Below are positions 1 to 10,896 of a stretch of 64,000 bases of DNA, in pieces. Source of the stretch: Pomphorhynchus laevis (lineage: Eukaryota; Acanthocephala; Palaeacanthocephala; Echinorhynchida; Pomphorhynchidae); contig WNNJ02001554.1 of NCBI GenBank assembly GCA_012934845.2, positions 62,001 to 126,000 of the forward strand, given 5' to 3'. The first letter of the stretch is position 1; each line of letters begins with the position of its first letter. The notes under the pieces were generated by a model. It was not told the origin of the DNA. It made no database searches and worked only from the letters and a program-made list of their open reading frames with translations. The translations under genes and the position numbers were made by a program.

Positions 1-490
1 TATATTAATTCAAAATTTTAAATAAAAGTCAATTTTTATTAATTGACTAATAAATAACAGACGATGTATCATAATAAGGAATATAAATCATCAGGAGGAA
101 TTGCTATATAATGTAGGTTTCTGTCCTCATTCCTCAACACAACATAACAGCGAGGCCAAATACATCCTAATAAGGTATTTCCTCTAATGAAATTTGATTA
201 TTTAGTGGACTTTATTCTAATACAAAACATATTGTTTATTATCAATCCGTAAAACAATCACGCTTAATAGTTTTAATTTATTTTAAATAATATTTTGTTT
301 ATTGATACTTCTCCATTATTAGAAATAAAAAATCACTAAATTCGCTTGAAAATTAGCAGAAAAATAATGCCGTATCAAGAATAAATCGTTTCAGTATTTA
401 TGACAGAGGGCGTATTACTGGGAAAACAAACTTAACAGGTCAATAATAAGATGTCAGTAGAACAAATCAAATCAGATACCTGAGTCTACT
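1..490 (-). mobile_element. Naiad-type PLE remnant, internally deleted
   Basis: Positions 1-240 match the 3' terminal region of the longer Naiad copy at 52.6-52.85 kb (AATTGACTAATAAATAACAG, ATCATCAGGAGGAATTGCTA, and the run ending near the coding stop). Positions 390-480 match that copy's 5' end near 55.25 kb (CAGGTCAATAATAA, AGAACAAATCA, TGAGTCTAC). The coding part is missing, so 3' end and 5' end are joined directly, like a non-autonomous derivative. The left end lies at or beyond the window edge. Confidence 0.6.
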
Positions 491-3400
491 TATTTTATAT
501 TATATATAAATAAGAAAATAAAGATAAATAATAAATAATTATATAAGGTCTTTTAAAATTTATTATTTTATCAATTCAAAATTTAAAATTTAATTTAAAA
601 TTAAAATATAACATACGTTAATTATAATATAACATTTTATAATATAAAATACAAAATACGTTAGTACAAATTTTAAGCTACACAAATGGTGAAATGATAA
701 TCCTGTTTAATCACATAAAGTGTATCAAAGCATACACGATGTTTGTGTAATTTAGTCGATACGATGCTTTAATACTTTAAATATAATAGTTTAAGAAGTC
801 AAATATTGACGTTATTGCAAGTATGATCATATTGCAATCACATATTTATTAAGCATAAGTATAGTGACTTGTCCTACAAGGGGAAATGTGTATTTTACAA
901 TCTGCAGAATTCTTTTTCAATTTTCATTGTCGAGACATATTGCATAACTGCATTTGTAAATGAAGGATTTTTTCGTTAAAATATTTTTTTGACAAACTGT
1001 CAAAGTTTTTCGCTAAATCGGCTTTGTTTTCGTTTCCAGCAGCATGTCTTTTCATGAATCAAAAAACGTGACTGTGTCGTGCTTATTCCTTTTTTATACT
1101 CACTTCCGTAAAAACGACAGATAAACAATCTGACGCAGCCCCAATATCAAATTGACAGAAACAGGCAATCTTTGATTACACAGGTTTTCTGTCTAAATCT
1201 ACAATTGCCTAGTTTTTTTCAAATTCTGGATACAAATACTATGTATTTGAAGTATTACTATATATTTTGTAGTTTGTCTCAACTACAAGAATAAAGTATA
1301 TATAATAAAGCGCACAGTTGTATTGGGGAGGAGGTTTTATACTCCTGTATCCATAATTTCAATGTTATCGCAAAGATATCGTAGAAACCGTATACGCCAC
1401 CACCACGCATAGCAGCAAATAGGCGTAAATCAAAATTGAAGTTTCAACGAAAATGACAACTGGCCATAATTTGAAAGACACGGATGCGTGCGTGATTGTT
1501 TCTTGTTATTGTTTTTCGTTACTTTTATTAAAACAAAGCCTGAATTTAAAAAATTAGAACGAAAACGCATCTTAAAAAAGCGACACTATTTTAAGGGTAT
1601 GTATATATAAGGCAACTATTATATCTAAGACAAATTAAAGCTGACATAGTTTAGATACATTTATTCGAAAATGATTTTTTTGTTAGAAAATGTCATATTA
1701 ATTTCTATAAGTTTCCTTAATAAAGATATTATGTTAATCATATATATTCTGACAGATTTTATTATTTTTAAATAAGAGATAATATAAATTCAAAAAGTAT
1801 CCTTACAAAATGCATCCTAAATTAAGGAAATATCTTTTATTATCAAACATATTATTAAACCTAAGGGCGGAATTCACTAATGCAAATACATTCACAAGAT
1901 AACTTTAATTTTTAATCAAATGATTTACTTTTGAAAGCTATTTCTATTAATGGTGATATATAATCGCCAGATGCAGACTGGGATGGAGTAATAATTCTGT
2001 GAGAATTACATTGCGTATTAAAATGCACTTCCCCTGAATTATTTAGAAGGCAATTGTCTTTAGTTTTGTCAACAGGTTAGCGCGGACTATACTAGCTTTA
2101 GAAGATTAAACGTGCGAGGCGCAAAATGAGCAATAGTCGCAAGCTAATTACCTTTAAGTCTGACATATTTACATGTTGTTTTCGCCCTATTACAGTTAAT
2201 TTATTACTTAATAAATCTATTTCATTCTAATTACTAAAATAACGTTCAATCCCGTATATCCAATATTATATATGAAAACTTCTAGTGAAGATGACTTCAA
2301 ATAATAGCATTATGTTAAACAATGATTTGGAATAAAATTCCTAATTAGTTAAATTATGAATTAATAATTTATTAATTATTTAATTTTTTATTTCTATTTT
2401 TTTTTATTTATATTTATTTTATATTTTTTTGAGAAGCAAATTATTAAACATACAAAAAGAATCGGGTTACTCGCAAATGTGTACCATATAGCTAGTTTAG
2501 TTTGAGTGTACAGGCAGTGGGCGGAGGAAAGCAGATCGCGCACCTTGTATGCACCGAGGTGCGTACGTATATTTTTTTTATAAAAATATATAATAAATAA
2601 ATAATAAAAATATTTTATTTTCTATTAATAATAAAAAATAATTTATTTAATAATAAAATATCAACTCAAATTGATATGATTAAACAATAAATTTAATATA
2701 ATATATGCATAATCAAATATATTATGTATTTGATATAATATATATATGAAATAATAACATAATGTTAAACAATGATGTTGAATAATTAATTCAGAATTAA
2801 ATTGATTATGAATAAATAACATTAAGTCATAATAATTCTAGCCATAGTTTAATGCAATTACTTTGAAATTGAATTAAACTATCTAGCAAATATTAATTAA
2901 AATTTTCTTTAATATTTCGTATTTTAAGCGGGATTTTATTCTTAAAGATTATTGGGTTTTTATATGTTAAAATCTTTGTGTATTTAAGCTATTAAAATCG
3001 GTGTTGAATTAAAATGTTAAAATATTTGCTTAATTAAGTTGTTAAAATGTCTTGTGTATTTAATATTTTAATTAAATATTTAAATGTCAAACTTATTTTT
3101 TAGGAAAAGTCATTTTTAATTGAAAATTTTATTTTTACGCAGGAATATTTCATTAAACTTTGAATTAAAATGTGTAACAGCAGGTTTTCTGAAGTGTATA
3201 GCAATTCCATTGAAGGGAAATATACAGCAATACACGTGATCCAGTTGAAAAAATCTTTACATGTAGCATAAGGACGATTTATGTAAAAAACTGGACAATA
3301 AATCTAAAAATAGTCAATAATCTAAAAAATAGTCAATATTACCGTCTGTCAAACTGTACAACGATATGTCAGTGTTTTACAGATCATAAACGTTAGAAAT

Positions 3401-4576
3401 GCACAGCTGATTGTTGAAACGTCAGGATATTTACCTAATAGGATGGTTACATCTGAAAAAAATACTGCGTGGCAGAATCCATATGTCTGATAAACTATGT
3501 CATAAGGGTGTAATTCAAAACGCTACATTATATAACAATAAATATTACTCCTATTTTGTGAATGGCAGATGAATAAGTTAATTATAGTATTAGGGTTATG
3601 TATCGTATATTATATAAAGATATACAGTAATTTAAACTATTTTACATTAAAAACATCATTTTCCATTTTTTAAATATTGGCTCCAGATATTACAACACTC
3701 TTCACATTAACGTTAATTTGTGAGATAGGATAGAGTGTCGTTTATTAACGAAACTCTTGCTTTATAAATGATGGTGGAGGAGAGCTCATTGAGAAATAAA
3801 AATGTAATAGGAGTTTGATCAAAGTATGAAAAATCGCAATTATGTAATACACAAATCACATTATACCATGACGTTCGTTAAAATGGAAAAGAAATAAATA
3901 TCAAATTTGCAAGACATTAATCTGTAAGTTTACATAAAATCTTTAATCTATGTTTTAAAAATAGTTAAAATATCAAAATATAATATTAAATCAATTAACA
4001 TTAATAATTTTATTATTAATTTTAACAATTTTATTATATTAAATTATATAATAATATGAAATTCATAGGTATTATTTCTTTCGTTGCAAAACGAAACCGA
4101 TATAATTACAACAATGGTATAGCTAACTAACCTTTTTCTAATTGAAAATCACAATTTATTCAGAAAGTATTATATTATTATATTATATTTAGTGTATAAT
4201 TAATATAATTAATATATTAATATTATTATATTATATATTACATTAAGTATATTATATTAGGTATTATTATACTCTATTATTATAAGTATTATATTATTAT
4301 ATTTATTCAGAAAGTATTATACTCTATATCAACTATTTTAACCATAAGTATTGTAGTTGAAAAACTATAAGTAAATCAGAGTATTGATCTACATAATGTG
4401 TCGATCAAAACGGTTATTATTAATTTAAATATCGAATGAAATCAAAATGTAAAATTTGCAAAATTTGATGAAATGAAGTCCCGAATTTGTGAACATTGAA
4501 TGTTGAAGGTCCATTTGCGGGATACATAATTTTGCTAAAGCAATTATTTAAAAATAAAGATATATCGAATATTATT
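491..4576. other. AT-rich intergenic DNA, no gene recognised
   Basis: Very AT-rich with frequent stops in all frames. Two islands of more balanced composition stand out, about 1300-1520 (GGAGGAGG and a CCACCACCACG run) and 2462-2575 (GGCAGTGGGCGGAGG, then GCACC repeated in inverse as GGTGC). Neither holds an ORF or a convincing splice pair. They could be regulatory DNA or old repeats. Confidence 0.4.
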
Positions 4577-4811
4577 TATAATTGATAAAAATTGTAAATC
4601 TTTGACAAAAAGCTTTCGCAGAAGTAGCAAAAGCTACTTAAAAGATAAGTCAATTGACATTCATAAAGCACTACACAAACAATTCCGTTCTTCGGGTATC
4701 CAAATAAAAAACAACTCCATAGCGCATGTTTATGACTTTCGAGCGCAGCATATGCAGCGTAGCGATCAACAGATGAAAATGTCAGCGATTCCACAGTTAA
4801 TAGACAATTAG
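4577..4811 (+). CDS. possible 3' terminal exon, unknown protein
   Basis: An open frame with better codon balance than its surroundings ends at TAG 4809-4811, followed 18 bases later by AATAAA at 4830-4835. There is no ATG near its start, and the usable acceptor is the AG at 4620-4621 (TTTCGCAG), so if real it is the last exon of a + strand gene whose earlier exons I cannot find. The peptide is basic and Ser/Gln-rich (RRSSKSYLKDK, HMQRSDQQMK). No family recognised. The antisense frame is also open, which weakens the case. Confidence 0.25.
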
Positions 4812-4835
4812 GGACACTTAACGTTTTTGAATAAA

Positions 4836-5824
4836 TAACCTCAACAAGTACTAGCTTTTCCTTTTTATTTTTTAATTCGATAAAAATGATTTTTAGCCTA
4901 TGAAATGTTTTATAGTTGTTTATAGCTATACGGCGATATGAACAAAATACGTATTTTTATTATAATACTTCGCAAGCAATAGCTAAGCAAAGCAAATTAA
5001 TGTAATATTGTAGAAACTATTGAGTATTTAATAATATTTAAATAATAATATTTCAAGCATGTTTCTATAAGAACATGTTTGTATTTTTTGCCAGCAGCGT
5101 TAAAATTAAAAGCGAACAACGATTATAATTTGACAAGCTAAAAATAAGATCTATACAATTTTATTATGAAACTATTTGCCAACTAAATTTGATTAAATGT
5201 TCATTAGGAAGTTCATTAGCTCTATGTTCATTAGGACGTTTAATCAAAGTTAATTATATAATTATTTTATTATCTAATTATATAATACGTAATATAATTA
5301 ATTATAATTATTATAACTCAATATAATTATATATTATTAATTAAATAATAAGGATGTTGTATTCCCTTTGAATCAGTTAAATGTAGCAATGTTTTAGCAA
5401 CAAATAAAGCAAGGAAACAATATATCGGCAGAACAAGTATCGCTAATAGTTGAAACTTTCTGATAATAAACAACTGATCCCAATCATTGATAATGGAAGT
5501 AAACATGTAAATTTATTCAAATATAATTTATTAATTAGATATAATTATAATATCAATTAATATTATAATTATATAATTAATTAAATATATACTAACAAAA
5601 AATATAATAATTTAATAAGTGCCTTACACTTTTATATAAATAGAATCAATGCTAAAATGGTTATTACCACCAAATTTTAATATCGTTGACTCTGACGACA
5701 ACGACGAAGTGAGCAATTATAATTTCGTCACCCCAAAAAAAGCGTTCAAACTAATCAATATCGATTTTAGTAAAATCGTATAAATATTTTTCTTTTTGTC
5801 GTTAATAGCAAGATAGCAAGTGAA
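4836..5824. other. AT-rich DNA upstream of the Teashirt-like gene
   Basis: No coding potential seen. Long runs of A/T with scattered TATA-like words. Just before the Teashirt-like ATG, TTAATAG and GATAGCAAG could serve as splice acceptors, which would fit the usual Teashirt layout of a tiny first exon and one big second exon. No first exon was found. Confidence 0.35.
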
Positions 5825-6730
5825 ATGCCAGAAAATGTCGTTGCAGAGGAAGAACCGTTAGATCTTTCTATTAAGAGAAAAATCGACTGTGACGACAAGT
5901 CTATATTCAATAAAAGAATAAACTCTAATTCTTCACAGCAGATACAATATAGCAGCAATAAAGCTGAACGAACAAAACATCCATTTTGTAGGGATTATGT
6001 TGCTCAGCGACAACAAGCTTTCATATCGAATGTACAACGACATATCTCCCAGTCATTGCCATCTTCAATGAAGAAGTCTATAACAAGTGTTTGTATGCCG
6101 TCGTCATGCATCACCAAATCTAATTTCAATTACGATAATAGTAGGCCAATTCATAATCATCAACGAACATTTAGAGGCCAACAAGCATGGCTTAGCAGTG
6201 AATGTAGTCCACTTCGTCAGATACTGTGCTGTCTCATTTGTAATGAATCATTTAATACCTTAGAGGAACTAACAAAGCATTTAACAGTAACCAAACACTA
6301 CGACCTTGAACATAAGAACATCGGCAAACATAGCAGCGTCAAGGATTTCGGAAATGTGCTTTCGGAATCAAAACGACAATATGCACAGCGGTACAGACAT
6401 TGTTGTACGACAACCGATAATTTAAATCCGAAAGGCTGTTCGACAAAGCAACATCTTACAAACTGTAGAAAAACAAGCCATTCATGTGCACTTGATGGCC
6501 TTCAGGAATTCGTTAAGAACAATATTAAAATCAAACAGGTCAAAGCCAAAGACAGAACGTATTCGTCTGATATATCAGATGAAAGTGTTAGAAGCTTTGA
6601 AAACAATTCCGTTAGTGATTTGACGACGGATGATGATATGGATAATCAATCGTGTTTACTAAATAGCTATGAACAAAAGTTCGAAAAATATCGCAGAATT
6701 GCCGCTGACCTGGTTCATAAATGTGCCTAG
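5825..6730 (+). CDS. Teashirt-like C2H2 zinc-finger protein
   Basis: 301-aa open frame from ATG 5825. Seen: an N-terminal EEEPLDLSIKRK segment (about residues 8-20), which contains PLDLS, the PxDLS-type docking motif for the co-repressor CtBP; one zinc finger at about residues 134-158, CLICNESFNTLEELTKHL then TVTKHY, spacing C-x2-C-x12-H-x5-H; a Ser/Asp-rich acidic stretch near residue 260. Known: Teashirt/TSHZ factors carry atypical long-spaced fingers with the SF.xL..L..H....KH pattern and a PxDLS motif, and act as nuclear repressors. Inference: a Teashirt-family regulator. It has one finger where the family usually has three or more and is short, so either upstream exons are missed or it is a reduced paralogue. 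No in-frame breaks. Confidence 0.6.
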   Translation: MPENVVAEEEPLDLSIKRKIDCDDKSIFNKRINSNSSQQIQYSSNKAERTKHPFCRDYVAQRQQAFISNVQRHISQSLPSSMKKSITSVCMPSSCITKSNFNYDNSRPIHNHQRTFRGQQAWLSSECSPLRQILCCLICNESFNTLEELTKHLTVTKHYDLEHKNIGKHSSVKDFGNVLSESKRQYAQRYRHCCTTTDNLNPKGCSTKQHLTNCRKTSHSCALDGLQEFVKNNIKIKQVKAKDRTYSSDISDESVRSFENNSVSDLTTDDDMDNQSCLLNSYEQKFEKYRRIAADLVHKCA

Positions 6731-8117
6731 TAGAAATGCTAAGAAGCACATTGTTCCTTCATATCATATAATGTATAACCATTAGGCTTACTGTTATCCG
6801 TTGCTAAGCTAAATTCATCACAACCTTTTCCATTTCACAGAAAAATCGCATCGATTTAGATGATCATTTATTTTTAAATTGTTATTTGATTGTTTTGTTC
6901 AACTGTATAAACAACAGCAATTTATATTTAATATAACGAGCGCTATTCATATTTTGTATTCGGATAGCAACATTTGTAAGCTTAAAATATATTATCCTAA
7001 CTTAATTATGAAACAGTTTAACCTATAATATAGCATGTATGTGTCACTTCCCATATATTCTACTTGTATATATTGATATTTATATTTTATTTTTAAATTT
7101 CCATCAAGATCGACGAAATTCATTATATTCTTGTATTTTGCTAATGCCGAAATTATCAAAAAATAAAGATTTTTATAACATACAATTTGCCGCAAAATCA
7201 CAATCAGATCATTTATGATACAAATGCCCATATCTTCCATATTAAAAAACCAATATTTTAATGTTGAGACTTTCAATGTAGCCAAATTCTTACTTCAGCA
7301 TATTTCAATCTAAAAATAGCTTTAAGAGTATATTTTATCTGCACATATGCGAACAAAAATCAAACGCAATATAAGTGTTGGATCAAACTCAAACTTATAT
7401 AGCTTTTATTGAAAGTATGTTTGAGTACTGCATGTGACTTATTAGTCTTTCTTATATACTGATATGATTTCTTTCTTATTTTTATGTATAGTGGTCGTTT
7501 GGTTTGATTCACACATTTAAGTTCACGTTACCTGCATTTAAATTGATAAACGAAGCCCAATATTTGCAGTATTATTTGTTTCGTTTAAATAAATAAGCTA
7601 AATTTGCTTTTTATGTTAGTAGACTGCTAAAATGAAGTTATCATACCATTTAAGGCAGTATTATAACCGTTAAAGTTACAGCTGCCGAGGAATAATGACT
7701 GCAGCAGAAGTTTTTGGATTATATTCGGTTAGGTTTTATATTATGTCCTGATTTAAAATGTTCTCAATTACATGCAATCAGTGCAATTCCTTTTTAAGTT
7801 TGAACGAAAATTACTATCATATATTTTTTTGAATTAATTTGCAAAATCTTCACAAAAACGATGCGACTGCGAGTATTTTATATCGCCAAGGTGCTTGACT
7901 TGTCTACAGTGTGCTCGGATTTTAGGCGAGATCCGTTTTGTAGTCAGTTATGATATTATACCCACATTTTACCGATGTAAATCATTGCCGATGTGTCTTA
8001 TATCTAAACCTGTCATTATACTTATTTATAAATATAATAAATTAATTAATTTATTATATTAAATATAATAAATTAAATTAATTCGAATGGATTAACACAT
8101 CGTATTAAAAGTAAGCG
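6731..8117. other. 3' flank and AT-rich intergenic DNA
   Basis: Presumed 3' UTR of the Teashirt-like gene, then AT-rich DNA. Short open frames on both strands have low-complexity I/K/Y/N composition and look like chance. Nothing else supported. Confidence 0.4.
7162..7167 (+). terminator. candidate poly(A) signal of the Teashirt-like gene
   Basis: AATAAA about 430 bases after the stop of the zinc-finger ORF, followed by a T-rich run. Canonical hexamers are frequent in DNA this AT-rich, so this is only a candidate. Confidence 0.25.
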
Positions 8118-9180
8118 TGTAGGTTTAACAACATTTATTGACTAATAAATAATAGACGTTATATCAGAAAAAGGATTAGAGGTCATCAGGAGGAATTGCT
8201 ATGTTATCAGCATAGAAATATAATAAAACACAATAAAACCAATATTAATGATAAAGAAGGTATATATCTAGATATGAACATTAAATTGACATTAATTAAA
8301 ACTACTATTAATTTATTTCGTAAAGATGACATATTTAAATTTACAAGAAACATATTCTTACATGAACATTCACGCATACCATATAATATAAAATATAATA
8401 CATTAAATAATGAAATTTTAAGAATTGCAACAATATTTAATGATATTGGCTTTCTTAAAAATCATTTAAATAATTTAATAGATACATATTTTAAACTAGG
8501 TTACTATAAAAATATCATCAAACAGAAAATAGTAAAATATATAAATCAACACAATAATATGAAGAATAAATTTAAACTCTTAAGTGGCAAATTTTTATTG
8601 ATGGATAATAAATAATATACTTTGTATTAGAATAAGATACTAGATAGTTTTATCATAGGAAATACGTCATTATCATGTATTTGGCCCCGCTGCTATGTTG
8701 GGTCGAGGAATAGGGGCCGCAACCTGATTACATAGCAGTTCCTCCTGATGACCTCTAATTCTTATTCTGATACAACGTCTGCTGTTTATTAGTCAATTCA
8801 TAAAAAATGACGTTTATTTTAAATTTCAATTTTTTATTTTAACTTGATTTAAATTATAAAAAATCTAAAAACAATTATTAATTTTATTATTTAATTATTA
8901 AATTTTGATTTAGCATTATTATGTTTTGTTTATTTTATAATTATATTAAATACGTAGACTCAATTAGCTGATTTGATTTAACAATCTACTATGTACAACT
9001 TATTTTCATTTGTTGATTTCCAAGTTTGTTGATTCCATGTTGGGTTGAGGAATAAGGGCTAAAACCTAAATCACATAGCAGTTTCTACTGATGACCTCTA
9101 TACTTTAGTCTAATACATCGTATACTATATATTAGTCATTCATAAAAATTGATTTTTATTTTAAATTTTAATTATAAATT
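8118..9180 (+). mobile_element. Naiad-type PLE 3' ends, inverted plus tandem
   Basis: At 8118-8210 the terminal repeat (CATCAGGAGGAATTGC) lies in minus orientation. At 8217-9000 a C-terminal coding piece and complete 3' end lie in plus orientation, and at about 9035-9180 a second diverged 3' terminal unit follows in tandem (TACTGATGACCTCT). The repeated word is CTCCTGATGACCTCTAAT with flanks. Complex tandem and inverted insertions are known for Penelope-like elements, including Naiads. The region 8700-9000 matches the 3' end at 52.48-52.84 kb closely. Confidence 0.75.
8196..8615 (+). pseudogene. C-terminal piece of a Naiad reverse transcriptase
   Basis: The last about 115 residues match the minus-strand piece at 52848-53120: shared words are [41 protein letters not shown]. 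It is the extreme C-terminus of the element's protein, strongly Asn/Ile/Lys-rich like the element's nucleotide bias. The ATG at 8196 lies in the adjoining inverted repeat, so it is not a genuine start. This is a 5'-truncated copy without catalytic motifs. Confidence 0.7.
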
Positions 9181-9189
9181 TTATCGTTA

Positions 9190-9660
9190 TATAAATTCTT
9201 TCATTCGTTGTTTTCGTATTTTCCTCGTGTTGCTTTTTCAATCCTACCAGCATCACTGTACACTACAATCAGCGTGGGTGGACCTAATCAGCAGTGACCG
9301 AAACACGAAATGTAGGCGTGGGATCACTGCTGATGATGTATACCCAAGCTGATTGTAGTGTACAGTGATGCTGATAGTATTGAAAGAACCACACGAGGAA
9401 AATATGAAACCGACCAATGAAGAATAGTGGCTCGTGTAAGCAATATTTACAATATTAAAAAGACAGCTTACACTTTACTGTCCGGTGAACAATTCTTATA
9501 GAAACGAAAAAAAATCGGTGTGTGGTGGATTCGAATTGCGAATATTAGTTACCGTTCACACCAAATATGAAACCGATTAATAAAAATAACGGCTTGTGTA
9601 AGCAATGAATATTCACAGTTATATAAATATAAATAGTATAAAACCTTATATCCATCTATA
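9190..9660. mobile_element. fold-back element inserted in a Naiad tail
   Basis: Outer arms at 9215-9274 and 9348-9406 are inverted repeats of about 59 bp with few mismatches. Inside, ATCAGCAGTGA (9287-9297) pairs with TCACTGCTGAT (9324-9334), enclosing GAAA (9300-9303) and a small CACG/CGTG stem (9304-9307, 9317-9320). A second pair of related segments follows (ATATGAAACCGA at about 9403 and 9566). It interrupts a Naiad tail that resumes near 9700. Non-coding; resembles a MITE or retrozyme-like unit. Confidence 0.55.
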
Positions 9661-9699
9661 TATAATATAGTATGGATATATTATATCTATATCCATCGT

Positions 9700-9890
9700 A
9701 TATTATTTATTACTCAAGTCATAAAAATAAATTTTTATTCTAAATTTTAATAATATATTATATTGCTATTATATAATCTAATATAATTATTTATTGCTTA
9801 TAATCATTTATCTTTATTTTTTATTTATATAATTTAAAATAAGTTAACTCAATTATTTGATCTGATTAATTATGCCGGTTTTATAGAAGA
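9700..9890 (+). mobile_element. Naiad 3' tail resumed after the insertion
   Basis: TTTATTACTCAAGTCATAAA then a long A/T tract and AAGTTAACTCAATTATTTGA correspond, with many changes, to the end of the 3' tail seen at 8780-9000. It is read as the distal part of the unit that starts near 9035. Confidence 0.4.
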
Positions 9891-10302
9891 GTAATTGTCG
9901 CACTGACAAAATTGATTAAAAAATCAATAATTTAAATTGATTAAAAAGGTTTTTTACGGTGAATGTTGATTTGTATTTGCACTATAACAATAGTTCAGTC
10001 TATTGCTAATTATTTAGCTTTTGGGTTTTTACATGTATCGGATAGACACTTTTTGGATATTGAGCATTCATAAGTGACGAAATCTCAAGTTATTTCAAAG
10101 TTATTAAACATTGCATATCTCGTAACTAGCCACTCAGAGACAAATACTATGTGGATTAGTCGGAATTACATTTCATCGTAGATTTGGTCCCTCAACTCTT
10201 CCTTTATGAAGATGAATGGAAGATAGACTATTAGATTTGATATCGTTTCTTATTTCGTTACTATTTGATCATTTATTTAACACTCAATATAAAAAAAACT
10301 TA
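9891..10302. other. non-coding spacer
   Basis: AT-rich, no ORF above background and no repeat recognised in it. Confidence 0.35.
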
Positions 10303-10508
10303 TACAAAATGTTCTGCGTATGGAAAACGTACGTATTCCAAAATGGTGTTCCTTTCGAGCAATGACTCACACTGGAAACGTCCTCGAGGTAGAGGACTTT
10401 TATATATGTGTAAACGTCCTCTACCTCGAGGACGTTTCCAGTGTGAGTAATTGCTCGAAAGGAACACCATTTTTAGACGTACGTTTTCCATACGCAGAAC
10501 ATTTTGTA
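10303..10508. repeat. 206-bp near-perfect palindrome
   Basis: Arms of about 95-100 bases begin TACAAAATGTTCTGCG (10303) and end in the inverse CGCAGAACATTTTGTA (10508), with a short AT centre near 10395-10415. Both strands are open for about 60-100 codons only because the sequence is palindromic. It abuts the left pseudo-LTR of the Penelope element. It may be a fold-back transposon or an inverted duplication made during insertion. Confidence 0.75.
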
Positions 10509-10510
10509 AG

Positions 10511-10612
10511 ACAAAATGTTCTTGTTTTTCGCTGGACTTGAATTTATTCATATTTACATTGATTAAAGGTCTACTATGATCGCGAACGGCAGTCCACCTC
10601 AAACTATATATA
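10511..10612 (+). repeat. left pseudo-LTR of the Penelope element
   Basis: Starts ACAAAATGTTCTTG and ends AAACTATATAT. Matches 13261-13362 with about seven differences, including shared TTTTTCGCTGGACTTGAAT and GATCGCGAACGGCAGTCC. Low divergence between the two repeats argues for a fairly recent insertion. Confidence 0.85.
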
Positions 10613-10896
10613 ATCAGGTCTCAAAGAAGATCCTGCCGGAACAAGAACAGTCAACGATCTACGCACATCTTCATTTCTTGTCGTTCTGTTGGAATAACCA
10701 CATAATCCGAAAGGAATTAGACTTAAACAACGATTATCACCGTTCAGAAGAAACACAAATCTAGAAAGTATAATTTTGATTCGAAAAGCTGAATCTAAAA
10801 TACTACATCGTGCAGAGATTGCACTTATGAGGACACTTCTGTTACTATAGCAAAATTGCGAATGTTTACTATACACATCGACCTGACCAATTACTA

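Noticed and set aside
10265-10602. Overlapping ORFs of 61-100 codons on both strands
   Set aside because: They arise from the 206-bp palindrome and share the same residues (RPRGRG, FPYAEHFV); not genes.
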